The translations under genes were made by a program, and so were the position numbers. Source: Merluccius polli (taxonomy: Eukaryota; Chordata; Actinopteri; Gadiformes; Merlucciidae). Taken from it: a DNA stretch of 64,000 nucleotides. The notes beneath the pieces are model-generated. The model was given only the letters and a program-made list of their open reading frames with translations. It was not told the DNA's origin and made no database searches. The stretch covers positions 62,001-126,000 of the forward strand of contig JAOPHQ010004856.1 in assembly GCA_030340625.1 (NCBI GenBank), in the 5' to 3' direction. Positions 34,166 through 46,684 of this stretch are shown here, piece by piece. The first letter of the stretch is position 1, and every line of letters begins with the position of its first letter.

Positions 34166-34166
34166 G
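34115..34166. repeat. (TG)n microsatellite
   Basis: Nearly uninterrupted TG repeat in ak5 intron 5. Confidence 0.95.
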
Positions 34167-34305
34167 GAGGGCGGGGGTTAAGAACGTCACGGCTAACATT
34201 TATTGTTTGATAAAGGTCACCTTTTCCTCATATCCTGCTCTTTCCCAGTGGAACTGAAGCTAGGTGTAACATCTGCAGAAAAGGGGAAGAGGTCAACTCT
34301 ATTCT

Positions 34306-35031
34306 CTAATGTTTTATTGAATGCTGGCTTCGCGAAAGCAGAAAGGAGTCCAGGTTCAGTTGACAGTTGAAATACAGTGTCTGAGTAAGATACAAGGAAA
34401 ATCTGGTGCTACAAACTTGTAAAAACCCATTCATTTTATAGGCCAGATTGAAGTCGCAACGGAAAAGGTGGGTTTTTAGTCCAGTTTTGAATGCAGAGGG
34501 GGTTTGGAAGTCCCTCAGGTGGTTAGGAAGGGAGTTCCAGCTGCACAGAAGGCACGGTTTCCCATGGTCTTCAGTTTGGTGCATGGGATGATGAGCAGGT
34601 AGTTGCTTGCAGATCTGAGGGACCGGGGGGATTTGTGGAGCTGTAGGAGGTCTTTGAGGTAGGTGGGGGCATCTTGGTGACTATTGTACTATTTGTAGCC
34701 ATTGCAATGTGTGATTGGCAGCCAGTGAAGGGACTCCAGAGTGATGTGGTCATGATTTCCGGACCCTCCTCAGAGGATCCGGGCAGCACTGTTTTGGACA
34801 TTTTGCCATTTTTTGAGGGATTTGTTTGGAAGGCGACCAGGAAACCATTGCAGGAATACAACCTTGAGGAGATAAATGTATGGAGAGCTTCTTGGCATCA
34901 GCTGTCGTGAGGGTATGGTGGAGTTTAGCGATGTTGCAGGGGATGGTTGAAGGATATTCCACAGAATATACAGAGGTTTGATGATGTATAGATAACGAGT
35001 GACCAGTCACCATGAGTGAAGAGGTCAGCAA
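34306..35031 (-). mobile_element. Degenerate L2-like LINE fragment
   Basis: Minus-strand codons include WNSLPNHLRD and LKTHLFR, as in the C-terminal end of L2 reverse transcriptase (compare 29720-29800). Frames are broken by stops and shifts. Confidence 0.7.
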
Positions 35032-36180
35032 TGGTGAGGGTATTAGTCCTAGTCCTTTTCTAGAAAAGCAATAATGGCACCCTAGACAGTCCTTCTTTTA
35101 GTGTTCCACTGGACATTCATAAAAGCACTATTTACATTTTCAGTGGAGGTTGACGAGATTAGCGCTGATGTGTAATCACGCTAAAGGCTTGCTGACATAC
35201 TTTGAATGTAGCTCCAATGTTAGCAACGTTCCACGGTGCTGCAGATCTCTTAAAGCACAATGGTTTGGTGTGTGTGTGTGCGTGCATGTGTGTGTGTATA
35301 TGTGCGTGTGTGTGTGATGCATGTGCCTATGTGCTTGTGTCAGCTGAAATAAAAGCAGAGAGAGAAAGAAAAGAGAGAGAGATAGAGCGAGAGAGATCGA
35401 GAGTGGGAGAGCCCAAAGCATGAGCGACTACAAGCAAGCAACAGAATCAAATTGTAATGATGATGTGCATTTACTGATTCAAGCAAGTTTTGACTTGGCA
35501 TAGGTAGGCAAAAAAGACATGTTCTCTCGTAAGGAGAGACACATGGAAAACTGCCTTGACGATACACAGAAAGACAGAGAAACAGCAAGAGAAAAACAGA
35601 CAGATATAAAGACAAGACCAGAGTGAGAAGAAAGGGCATTTTCATTTGGATGGGAGGTATAAACAGACTTGAGGTCTTGGATGAAAGGATTGTGAGGAGG
35701 GAAGGAGAGAGAGGGGGGGTCCCTGGACATAATCCTGAACAGGGTGCAGCACTATTTTCGACGCCCCCATGAGGGTTGCTCAGAACCGGCTACACCAGTG
35801 ATGCTTTAAAGGGCAAAGCCGTGCCGCATGCAGTGCCATCCATGGAGGAGGAAGGTCTGAGAGAGATTCCCAGTTGGCCCTGCTTCCTAAAGGGGTAAGC
35901 TCTAAAAGAAGACAGCCTACAAAGCACAGCTCTTCAGTGCACTGGAGCATTGTACCCGAGAGAGCTTGACACCTATCTGATGTGGCAGTTTGTGGCGCGG
36001 CTGGATCTGTTTGAGCTGACACTAGATTGTCTGCTGTCTACAGTCTGCAAATAATAATTCACCCATTCCCAGGATGCCATGTTGCCGTCACAGATTCTAA
36101 GGCAGTAGGGCCTTAGAATAGCTAAAAAAGGGGGGGGAGGGGTTCCATGATTGGTATTTGGAAATGGTACTAGCCTAGGT

Positions 36181-36181
36181 A

Positions 36182-36260
<79 letters not shown>
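36181..36260. repeat. (AAT)n microsatellite
   Basis: About 80 bp of AAT/ATG triplets in ak5 intron 5. Confidence 0.95.
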
Positions 36261-36262
<2 letters not shown>

Positions 36263-36326
36263 AATATACAAGACGATAAACAAGACTATTGAGAAATGAG
36301 TAATGATGAGTGTGGAGTGTGTGTGG

Positions 36327-36405
36327 TTTATAGCTGGTTTACAGCCTCACCTGGCCTGAGTCAGACTGATTAGAATCTGGGACTGGGTGGGGCTGCACAC
36401 CTGTG
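36327..36405 (-). mobile_element. Partial copy of the short TIR element at 6497
   Basis: It carries TAGCTGGTTTA and GTCAGACTGATTAGA in the opposite orientation to 6497-6610, with a few substitutions. The second end is lost. Confidence 0.55.
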
Positions 36406-36712
36406 CCATCATTGCAGAGCAATGATAATAATAACATTGCAGAGCAATGATGGCACCCAGGCTATCTTACCACCGTAAGCTGTGTCTCAATTCAGGGGTG
36501 GCGCGACAAGGCTGTCCCTCAATTCAGGGGTGGCGCGACAAGGCTGTCCTATTTCAAAGGCTCCTCCGAATGCAACCTAGAAATGCGTCCTTCTTTTCCC
36601 GAATTCTAAGGACACACGGATGGATGACTGGATTTTTTCCATTGAAAGTGGCGTCCCCATCCATACCAGCGGCCGAGGATGACACTTTTGTAAACATTTT
36701 TTGGTAACACTT

Positions 36713-37622
36713 TACAATAAGGTACGCAAAACGTGGGTAGTTACTGAGGAACGAATGAGTAACGAATGATGAACGACCAGGGCCCTAACTGGGGCGCTAA
36801 CGGGGCCCTAACAGGGCTCTAAGTGACAGTTACTCAGTAACTGCTGAGGGGTTACTGGTAAACAGACTAGGGGACTACTGTATTCGTTAATGAGTAACGA
36901 ATGATGAACAACCAGGGCCCTAACTGGGGCCCTAACAGGGCTCTAAGTGACAGTTACTCAGTAACTGAGGAATTACTGGTAAACAGACTAGGGGACTACT
37001 GTATTCGTTACTCAGTAACGAATGATGAACAACCAGGGCCCTAACTGGAACCCTAACGGGGCCCTAAGTGACAGTTACTCAGTAACTACTGAGGAGTTAC
37101 TGGTAAACAGACTAGGGGACTACTGTATTCGTTACTGAGTAACGAATGATGGGTAACACTTTACAATAAGGTATGCAAAACGTGGGTAGTTACTGAGTAA
37201 CGAATGAATAACGAATGATGAACGACCAGGGCCCTAACTGGGGCCCTAACGGGGCCCTAACAGGGCCCTAAGTGACAGTTACTCAGTAACGAATACAGTA
37301 GTCCCCTAGTCTGTTTACCAGTAATTCCTCAGTAGTTACTGAGTAACTGTCACTTAGGGCCCCGTTAGGGCCCCAGTTAGGGCCCCAGTTAGGGCCCTGG
37401 TTGTTCATCATTCGTTACTCAGTAACAAATACAGTAGTCCCCTAGTCTGTTTACCAGTAACTCCTCAGTAGTTACTGAGTAACTGTCACTTAGGGCCCCG
37501 TTAGGGCCCCAGTTAGGGCCCCAGTTAGGGCCCTGGTCGTTCATCATTCGTTACTCATTCCTTACTCATTCGTTCCTCAGTAACTACCCACGTTTTGCGT
37601 ACCTTATTGTAAAGTGTTACCC
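36713..37622. mobile_element. Foldback cluster with GGTAACACTTTACAATAAGG ends
   Basis: The terminus GGTAACACTTTACAATAAGG occurs at 36713 and again at 37152; its complement ends at 37622. The part 37152-37622 is a complete 471-bp near-palindrome. The part 36713-37151 is a left half with roughly 120-bp direct repeats (GGGCCCTAA words, AGTGACAGTTACTCAGTAAC, TAGGGGACTACTGTATTCG). The same blocks return in inverted order on the right, so the DNA can fold into a very long hairpin. Confidence 0.8.
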
Positions 37623-37710
37623 ATTTAATATGAAAGTAAGGTTAGGGTTATTTTAAATATGACATTATTTTGTCAAAGTTAAATGACATTAGCCATATAA
37701 AGTACGTTAA

Positions 37711-38434
37711 CTAAAAGCCTTTACACACCAGGGACGAAATGCGGAATATTCATTGAAAATTAAAAGTTTGCTGGTGGAGGACTACAGGAGAAACTGCCTG
37801 ACTGATATGAGAGAGTGCAAGAAGAAGAAACAGAGCAGAAGAAGAAAACATGTGTGTGTGTGTTTACAGTGCAGTAAATGAATTAGCGTAGCGGTTGAAT
37901 CATCAAAAAGGTAATTTTAATTTAATAAACCCACACTCACGCATTGGAGACGGGCTCGTTATTTCAAGTGTGCAAGGCTTTTCATCATTCATGATTGGAC
38001 TGAACAGAGGGGGTTAGTATATGTTTGCATTGTATAAGTCAAAATGTGTTTATGCTTTTATTATATGTGATACTGCATGGCCTTTAAGACCTTTAGTTTA
38101 TAATGGTCAGCTTATAATACCTCCGGAGCTCGGTGGGTTGTTCAAGGAAAGACAGTGCGCCCATACGCTCCCTCTCTCATTGGATTTCCTCCTCCTGTCC
38201 ATTCTCTTTGGAAATCTTTTGATTGCATGAGCAATAGTCATTATTTTATTGGTTGGCTTGTTTTTTTTGGAAATTCGCAACCGAAATTGAACCAGCTGCA
38301 GAGAAAAATAAATCTGCACCGAGTTTCGGATTTGGTGTGGACAGACTCATAGAGATAGATGGGTTCGGATTTTTAAATTGACGTGCGATTTATTCGCACT
38401 CATTATTCGCGTTTGGTCTGAAAAGGTCTTAGCT
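37711..38434. mobile_element. Harbinger-like MITE
   Basis: The left end contains AAGCCTTTACACACCAGGG and the right end a diverged complement (TTTGGTCTGAAAAGGTCTTA). It is related to 50645-51324, which keeps a Harbinger transposase fragment. It is non-coding. Confidence 0.55.
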
Positions 38435-39821
38435 GTGTCCTGATTGTCAACTGCAGCTGTAAAGATTGCTAGGTGACAGGAGCGGCGCTTTTCGTGACGC
38501 AAGGGTAAGGGCGGGAACAGCTGGTGAAGCAAACAGGAAATCCTCCGTAGACCAGACCGTCTCATTTAACAACGCTCTCGGCACAGCCTTTGCGCCGAGA
38601 GTGCAAAGGACAGCTACAAAGGACACGTCTTCGTAGACCGCGAAGGCCGCAGCCCCTGAATTGAGACACAGCGACACTCAAGAGAGAGCCACTGTCATGG
38701 CATCATGTACCATTTGCTTGCCATATATTATCTAGCCATCTTCAATAAATGGATATTTAATTCAACTACAACCTGTGTCTTGTGTCGGAGGGCCCCAGCA
38801 AAGCCACTTATGGCGTGTGGTAGCAAACCATTGCTACAATGAGAAACATCATAATATGTTCAGTGTTAAAAGGATCACTGCTTGGCATATACAGCCTCAG
38901 ATGGAATTCACAAATCCCTCTGCAAAGTGGTCAATAAAACAGCTGAAGTGTGAACTCCATGTGTAAGTGAAGCAACCATAATGTCCATCAATCCACAGAC
39001 TTATTGAAGTTTGCTGGGAAGTTTTTAGACTAAACAACACTGAAGAAGAGGATGGAAGGATAGACCAATCTTCTTTCTTTTCAGCCAGAGAAATTGCAAA
39101 AACACGTCCTGCACAATCCCTTTTTGTGATGCAACTCCCCTTGTCTCCAATCTAACATGGGGGACTACTCTTTAACATTGAATCACCTCGGAAATTGGCA
39201 GACGCTGCGTCTGAATGCCAAACATCTCCCAACCTCATTTGCAGAGACATGGTTATTTTGTCCTCTAATTACTGATCAATTCACATTATTTTAATAAAGC
39301 AGTCATCACTTAATTAGATTGTAAAATCCCAGGGCTTCTGTACTCTGCAGATGCCTTCACTTTAAACAATGACCCGCAATTAACTGTTTTGTTGATGGTT
39401 GCCTAGACACTAGTCTTAAACACACCAGACTGTATCGGTCACCTTTGTTATATTCCCTCCTATAAACTCTATCAAGTTCTCAGTTAAGTTATCCCAGAAC
39501 ATTTGGCTTCATTGTGTAACCCAATTCAACTTGTGGCTATATCAACAATTAACGCAAATTCCAAAAAGAGAATACTAAATAATCCAAATAGTTCCTGATC
39601 CTCAGGATTGATATGTGTGATCCCATTGCTGCAGTACATGATAAAGTCAGTCATGTCATTTGCCTTGTAGAGTTATTTGGTTGATGACTACATTCACAGA
39701 CCTTGGCTGATATTTTCTGGGTGGAGACACTTAATCACATACAATCTCCTTTGTGTTTGGTACCGCAGAGACCGCTGATAATAACCATGGTAATAACTCA
39801 GCTGTCAGCTCTAGCAAATCT

Positions 39822-39848
39822 AGTGTGTGTGTGTGTGTGTGCGTGTGT
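39822..39848. repeat. (GT)n microsatellite
   Basis: Short GT repeat in ak5 intron 5. Confidence 0.85.
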
Positions 39849-41084
39849 AAGTGTTGTCAAGCTAAAAAACATGACATTTTGAGCAGCCAATGAGACCAGA
39901 CAGGCAAATTAATCTTGATGTCTATCTAGTTTGGTCGGCTACTAGGTCTTGTCTTTTACTTTGACACTGTTTTGTTCCTGATAAGGAGGGAAGAGCAGCA
40001 TAACCTGTTGGAAGGGATATTCTGCCTGTACTGAAGGCCGGATAGCAAATGGCCTACATTCATACAGTGCTTTTCTAGCCAGTTAGCACATTCAAAACCT
40101 TTCACACATTGAAGGTGATGTCAACCATGCAAGGCTACTCCCACATTGTCGGGACAGATTTAATAAACAGTAGGCTACAGATGGTGATCATTACCACTAG
40201 GAATGAACTATCCATCTATAAAAACATTTTTTCATCTTGTCATGATTTCATCAGCAGGTAGAATAACTACAGATGAAGTTGAGACACCCCATAATATGCA
40301 TCACTGGTGTTTCAGTGCCCAGACCTGATTATCACACACACCACGTCTCATGCACACAGGACTCTGTGAGAACCAATGTAATTGTGCGCTCTTTCTTTCG
40401 TCAGCAAGCACATTTGGTGCTTTTGGTAACTCATGGTGACAGGGTAAGCAATATCGGCATTGTTGCCATGAGCTATCATCAATGCACAGACTCATTTTGG
40501 TTGGGGGGATTACGTCTGTTTCTGAATTACAGATGACATTTTCTTGCACCTGGGTGTTGATGATCGGGTCGAGTAGCATTACTATCTAACCCTGAAAAGG
40601 AACTATCCATCTGTTTGTTTAAAAAAAAAGAAAAATCACTGCACTAGACCCGGCACTCAGTAGTAACAAGAGAAAGTACCTTGTATATAATATTGGTTGA
40701 TTTTTTTTCCTGGCACTATTTTAAGCCTTGTGTGTATTGGTTCTGATGGGGATAAAAGCTGTGATATTGGAACCTTCACACCACTGCTGTACTGCACTTA
40801 AGGGTCAGAACCCAAGTGATGAAGGCAGACAGAAATGTACAGGTGTTATTTTGCTGGATTATCCAGGGCTCAACGAGGCTGATCATTTGAAATCACCTTT
40901 ATGTAGCCAACAGGTTCATTCTGCCAGGATCTCAGCTTAGTATTAAAAGGTTTAAACACCCTTTGTTTTACTTCAAATGCTTGATATCTTGCTTAAAGCT
41001 CTGTATATGGTATACTGAATTTTCCACAGTATCGGTTTTGCCGTGCAGGATCACAACAAGTGTTTTAATGTAATTGGTGATATT

Positions 41085-41482
41085 CTATGACATTTTAATA
41101 TTCTCTAGTATCCTCTCTGTCAGTGTCTTCCTACCCTGTGAGGCGGGGTGAGTCTCTTAATTTCCTCTATAGGAAATGCCTAATTTCCTGTGTGAACAGA
41201 AAACTATTCTAGCCATCCATATCCGTAATACAAAGGAATATTTCCTAGATAAAACAGAGGCATAGCTCAAGACCACCAGCTGCTTAATAAATAAATGCAT
41301 ACATATGTACATACATAATATAAGTCAAACCAGATGTAGAAGCATGTCTCATATGCTAGGATGGCTCCTATCTTGTTAGGTACCTTATTAGTGAGAAGGT
41401 TACATAGATTGAGACTCACCCCGCCTCACAGGGTAGGAAGACACTGACAGAGAGGATACTAGAGAATATTAAAATGTCATAG
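41085..41482. repeat. Perfect 72-bp inverted repeat with 254-bp spacer
   Basis: Arms 41085-41156 and 41411-41482 are exact reverse complements. The spacer shows no repeat of its own. No target duplication was found outside the arms. It could be a MITE with long termini or a local inverted duplication. Confidence 0.92.
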
Positions 41483-41929
41483 GATAACACATGACGCTAT
41501 GATGCACTAATTGAGAATCGCCATTAGCTACTGTAGAAGACTCCTGGCTAGCTCCAAAATGTAGAAGAAAAAACAAAGGTGCAGTTTCCAGGTCAACTGA
41601 GTCCTTTGTTCCTAACAGGCCACGGAGTCAAGACGTAACGTTCCATCCTTTATTCACGGGCTCACGCAGGATCCCCCAATCAACAGTGCAGTCTTCCAGG
41701 GGTAATTCAACTCAACTGTTTTATTACTCACATATAACAGTATTACAAAACACATGGCAAGGGCGGGGCTGTCAGAGGCCCTCCCATTGTTACCTGTAAA
41801 CACACCTTCTCTAGGCTATACAACACGAAAAGGTGCATTCCCGTATTTCCTATTGGGTTACGTAATTTGTGACCAGTGACCAGTTCGTAATTACAAACTG
41901 GTCACTCCCTGTCAAGCAGGATGTGATAC

Positions 41930-42160
41930 CTGGGTGAGATTGGCACACAGACCAGTTGGTCTGTGGATGATTTGTTGATTGACTGATACATAAAAAGGAG
42001 GTTAATTAATGCTAAGACCAACACCTCTATTGGTTCCTGATCAACTCCTCAGGATCAGTGGGGGGTTAGAGACAGAGGTCTGGCAGGGAAGGGGATGAGA
42101 ACAAACCATATTAAGTACACAGACCAGTTGGTCTGTGGAGGATCTGTGGTTTAATCAATA
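41930..42160. repeat. Local duplication around CACAGACCAGTTGGTCTGTGGA
   Basis: CACAGACCAGTTGGTCTGTG, itself a palindrome, occurs at about 41947-41966 and again at about 42118-42137, each followed by similar sequence. It looks like a tandem duplication of roughly 170 bp. Confidence 0.65.
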
Positions 42161-43192
42161 CATGAAAGAGAGGCCATTTAACACCCCAATTGCTTCCAGA
42201 GAGGACACAACACAGCAGTATATACTTTGAGTGGGGCCTAGTTTTAAAGGTCTCCTTCACCGGTAAACCGTTTTTACTTGCTCCTTTTGGAATATGATAG
42301 GTCACTCCTAGTTGCATATGCATGCTGCACGTGGAAAACGTTCTTCTACCCCCATTGCATGCATTAGCCAATGTAAGAACATAGACGGACGAGGAAGTCA
42401 GAAACGAGGAAGTGAGAAAAAGCCCAACAGTCTGACGTATGAATGTGTATGAATATTCATGACCTCGCCTACCTTGGCTTGAGACCGCCCTCAGGAAAAC
42501 AGTATACGGCATTTCAGAATGTTTGTAAACAATAAGCGTCAAGATACTTCCGAGTGACAGGAAGAGAGCGGCTTCCACTGATTATTACGTCGCTATCATT
42601 TTCCGTTCCGGAGATAGACGCGAAAGAGTCCTGCAATACCCCGACTTCTTAAACAACATGTAACACACATTAACCTGTAGGCTGCCTTAAACCTGGGTGT
42701 GCTGAGCACAACCGTATAATAAACGTTTAACGTGTAGCCTATAGTGTAGCCGTAATGAATTCAATATGTACGACTTTATTCTCGTAATTAATTCAATATT
42801 TACGACTTTATTCTCGTAATTTAATGAAAAAAAAAATCTTAATGTGGCCCTAATACTCCGTCGTAATATATTAATGAGACTTCCCATACCCGTATGAATT
42901 AATGAGACGTCAAGTAGCGCCCCGCAAGAAGAACATCATTCATTCAAGCCATGTGCTGTTTTCTCGATCGCTCTGCCCTGTCAAATGATATGGAGGGGTT
43001 TGTTTACTAGTTCTGCCATCGGAGAACGCTTCGTATTTGCCACCCGGAAGAACGTATATTGTTGTTGTGACGTCATGGTGATTTGTCGTGTTGATAACAT
43101 AGACCTCTTATATCATGAATGTATCTAATGGATGTATATAGTAACATATGTATAAGATGTCTATGGTTGATAATGCACTAGAGGGATCACTC

Positions 43193-43247
43193 GCCTCTGA
43201 TTGGCTAACATCACTGTGACGGACAGTGCTGTTAGCCAATCAGAGGC
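43193..43247. repeat. Hairpin with 17-bp perfect arms
   Basis: GCCTCTGATTGGCTAAC (43193-43209) pairs with its complement at 43231-43247 across a 21-nt loop that contains a further CACTG/CAGTG pair. ATTGGCT and its complement form two inverted CCAAT words. Confidence 0.85.
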
Positions 43248-43743
43248 AAGTCATTTAAATGTCATGAATATTCATGAGTAAGAGCTGAAAACCTCTCGTT
43301 ATTCCCCGCCCACCACCTCCTCCAAACTAGAACAGCCTGAAACAGGCGCAGCAGAGCATTTTTTTCACCAAAACCGGCTCACAGGGCATTCATTAATACT
43401 AGAGACCACTGCAAAATTAACGAAAAAACGATGAAATTAGATCTTTAAGACATAGGATATTTTAAAGTATACTAATAAATACATTCTTCTTCAATACTTT
43501 ATTTTTCCTTTCCGGGGCCAAAAAAAAGACAAAAAACACACAAATAATAATAAAGTGGCACTTTACAAAGCAATTACACACAAACCTCTCCTCCTCCGTC
43601 TATATTCAAGACTAATTAAAATAAAATCCCAGAGTAGCAAAATCCTTTTAATCTTTCTTAATTAAGATGGAAAAATTAAGAGAGAAGTTGTGCAATTACC
43701 TCATCGTCATTCTGTCATCAGGCAGTTAGATGTGCTGATACTC

Positions 43744-43751
43744 ATAATCAT

Positions 43752-43784
<33 letters not shown>
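43744..43784. repeat. (ATC)n microsatellite
   Basis: Triplet repeat in ak5 intron 5. Confidence 0.9.
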
Positions 43785-44216
43785 ACTCCAAGAAGATAAA
43801 CACTACCGAATGACACCTGCTCACAGGCTCCTGACGCATCGCCCCAGCCAGCTGAGACACCTGCAGATCCCGTCTGGAAACAGTGTGTGTGTGTGTGTGT
43901 CGTGATCAGCACATGCGCGTGTCTTAACTGTAAGAGCCATGAGTTCGAGTCATCATGTCAACAACTGTTTCCGTTCCGCTGGAGTGTCCTTGGGCAACAC
44001 ACATTGAATCTGTCGGGTGGAACATCACGTCCATGTCATGCTCTATTTCTGCACGTATACCAGCTGTCATATCACTCATATGTGTACATGGAGAGGAGAG
44101 TTTCTGTACACTGGCAGCCTCTATAGTATCGACATATTATCATCCATTTGATTTCTACAATTGCAGTTGCCTATGCTAGCTTGCAATGGACGTAAACCAG
44201 GTTCATTGCAAGGTCG

Positions 44217-44219
44217 CAC

Positions 44220-44261
<42 letters not shown>

Positions 44262-44286
44262 AAACACACACACACACACACACACA
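44217..44286. repeat. (CA)n microsatellite
   Basis: Nearly continuous CA repeat, about 70 bp. Confidence 0.95.
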
Positions 44287-44601
44287 ACTGCAGGCAATTT
44301 ACAGCCTCCTGTTTGAAGTTGGGAGGAAAGCAAGGTAGCCAGATGGAAGCCCTTAGGGTGTGAACAAAGTAAACATGCGATCTCCAAGCAGACGGGACCC
44401 AAACGCACGAGTCTAATGCCTAATTTTCCCTGGATCCGACGCGGGAGCGCTCCATGGACGGAACGCCCACCGGGCGCGTTTCAGCAGCATAGCGCTGCCA
44501 GGCGGTTGGATTCACGAGATCACGCGAGAACTACAAGACCACGCGAGAATCACGAGACCACACGATAATTTGTGGATGTAAAAAGAGAACAACAACATAA
44601 A

Positions 44602-45376
44602 GGCCGCAGTATACTCACCGTTCCCAAGCTGTCGCGCGACAATGTGACGTCAAAATGACGTAGATCTCGCCGGCGCGACAGGATTTTAGCCCGGTCGCGC
44701 CGTGTTGCGCACCACTCTTTTATTCAGCTGAGCGCGACAAAGCGGAAACAGGAAACTGGACGAGTTCAAAGGCACATTTTTATGCGCCTTATTGCTAAGG
44801 CTTCTTTCTTTATATTTTCTATTTTACTGTGTGGTGTATATTTTTTCGCTAATAAACCGTGGTTTTACGCAAGTGCTGTCTACTGTTGTTGTGGTCAAAG
44901 ACGAGTGAAATTACGTGGCTGAAAAACTATCTCAAAGCGGCATTAAGTTCTAAAATAAAATTATATAAAATAATCATTAAGTTATTAAGATAGATGCTTA
45001 CAAACACTATTCATATGAGAAATGCTGCCATACACTGGACTGTTGATGGCTGACCAGGTGTGGCAGTGATGTAGAATAGCAATGTAAAGTAATAGACATA
45101 ATGCTGTATAGTGAGAGACATCCCGGTGAACTAAACCTTAACTGAATATCTAATGATGTGTAAGAAATTAAAGACACAGGGGAACCAGTATTAGTATATC
45201 TCTTATTCTACTGCGTAGAAATAGCAAAGTCGGTAGCCTTTCCTCAGTTGCGCCACCTCTGTTCAGGAGAAGACTGCAACTACTGTCGCGGCCACCAGCG
45301 AGTATAAATAGTTACAGCGCTCCCGTGATGTCACATTGTCGCACGACAGCTTGGGAACGGCGAGTATACTGCGCCC
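44602..45376. mobile_element. TIR element of unassigned family, copy 2
   Basis: The left end reads GGCCGCAGTATACTC then CCGTTCCCAAGCTGTCGCGC; the right end is the near complement. A second copy lies at 5421-6293 in the other orientation. The termini contain the palindrome TGTCGCGCGACA. It has no coding potential. The target duplication is unclear (CATAA occurs near both ends but not flush). Confidence 0.75.
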
Positions 45377-46570
45377 ATAACACTTTTCCTGCTTGCTTTT
45401 CCTTTTTGATGATGGGAAAATGCATTAAACTATGATTGTTTAATACTATCATAATGACCACACATCAGAACAATAAAAGGGTTAGCTAGGCTAATGAGAG
45501 GAACATGTAGAGTTCAGTTTTATTGAATGTACATTCTGAGTAGAAGAGAGGAGAATGGAAGTGGAGAAGGAGAAGACTAGACTCTTTAGGGAGCGAGGGA
45601 GAGAGGTATAGTGTCATTCACTGTCAATAATATTTACGGAGATGGTTAAAGACAAGTCATTCTGTGGCATAGTCCCAGGAAACAGTTCGATTAACTCGGA
45701 CGGATTGAGTACTTGGCCCGCGGGACCCGACTATAACAGCGGGTGTAGGCGGTTGTGGATCAGCCTTTTTTCTGTATTGATAATATGCGAGTGATTTGCT
45801 CTCTAAATTAGAATTTAAATTAAAATCATCTTCTTCATTTCTTGTATGCCATCCTAATTATTTTAATTATTATAGCCTGTCGGACAAAATCCTATGTGAT
45901 TTTTCAGATTATCTTGTTGTTATTTGTTGTCCTTGTTGGACAGAGTATTTTATTTACATTACATGCACATTGTATTCTCATTTATTTAATGCATTAATAC
46001 ACATGTTTTATTATATCCTAGGTCTACGCCTACCGTATTCATTATTTAGGTTCACATGCAAATGCCTCTTTATTTTGCCATTGTTATATTTCAGCATACA
46101 ACAAATTCTTTATTTTATATTTGGTTTATGTTAGTTTATTCTGAAATGGTTATAGTTACAAGTTCACAGATACCTCATTTTGATTTCCCAACTTTATGGA
46201 TACCAACCCCATGCATGCAGACCTGGCAGATGCAGAGCTATTCATGATTTTTTGGACATGTCATGAGTGTGTTGGCCCATTTTGCTGGGGGCCCCCAAAT
46301 TCCTTGAAACGGGCCTGCCCCCAAAAAGGGCTTGGGCCTCAACAGGTTAAAGGAAGTTATTTCAAACTTTTCTGTACTTTCCACTCAGTTTTGCCTGATA
46401 ATGGCAGCAATAACATTAAAGCACAACCAACAATTAAAGTTGATTGAATAATGATTGAATAATGAGCCCTATCTATTTTTGTTCCCAGGTACTGGTTATT
46501 ACGTAGCCTTCTGCACTTCAACTTTCCCATCTACAGAAAACATTGCTCACTAATGATTTATTCATCTCAC

Positions 46571-46684
46571 CTGGTCTTCAAAAGACAAGGCCTGTGCAAC
46601 GTCCCGTGGAAACCCGTCTATGACGATTCCATTGGCGTCCGGTATTTTCATAATCTTCTGTTTGATCTCCGTGATGGTGGTCTC
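46571..46684 (-). CDS. ak5: Adenylate kinase 5, coding exon 5
   Basis: 114 nt, 38 codons, phase 0 at both ends, with acceptor TTCTTAG upstream and donor GTGAGA downstream on the minus strand. It encodes the middle of the first kinase domain, including GIVIDGFPRDVAQA. The DGFPR motif shapes the AMP-binding site in adenylate kinases. Residues are about 197-234. It is followed by the largest intron in the window. Confidence 0.95.

Larger units (their letters stand above)
36479..38672. mobile_element. TIR element with two nested MITEs
   Basis: The ends GCTGTGTCTCAATTCAGGGG and CCCCTGAATTGAGACACAGC are perfect inverted repeats. The left end is partly duplicated (a second CTCAATTCAGGGG block at 36516). 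The interior is occupied by a foldback cluster (36713-37622) and a Harbinger-like MITE (37711-38434). No target duplication was identified, so the superfamily is not assigned. Confidence 0.75.
31550..46570 (-). other. ak5: ak5 intron 5 (15.0 kb)
   Basis: Spliced out between exons 5 and 6. It contains a TTAA-type MITE, an L2 fragment, (AAT)n, a compound MITE cluster (36479-38672), a perfect 72-bp inverted repeat, several microsatellites and a TIR element at 44602. Stretches 32200-34080, 35050-36180, 38680-41080 and 45380-46570 show nothing recognisable. Confidence 0.85.

Noticed and set aside
42111..42578. 155-codon minus-strand frame as a host gene
   Set aside because: No recognisable domain, no splice context and no conserved pattern; it is likely chance in ak5 intron 5.
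45796..46134. 112-codon hydrophobic plus-strand frame
   Set aside because: AT-rich DNA gives Phe, Ile, Leu and Tyr runs that mimic membrane proteins; no family features.
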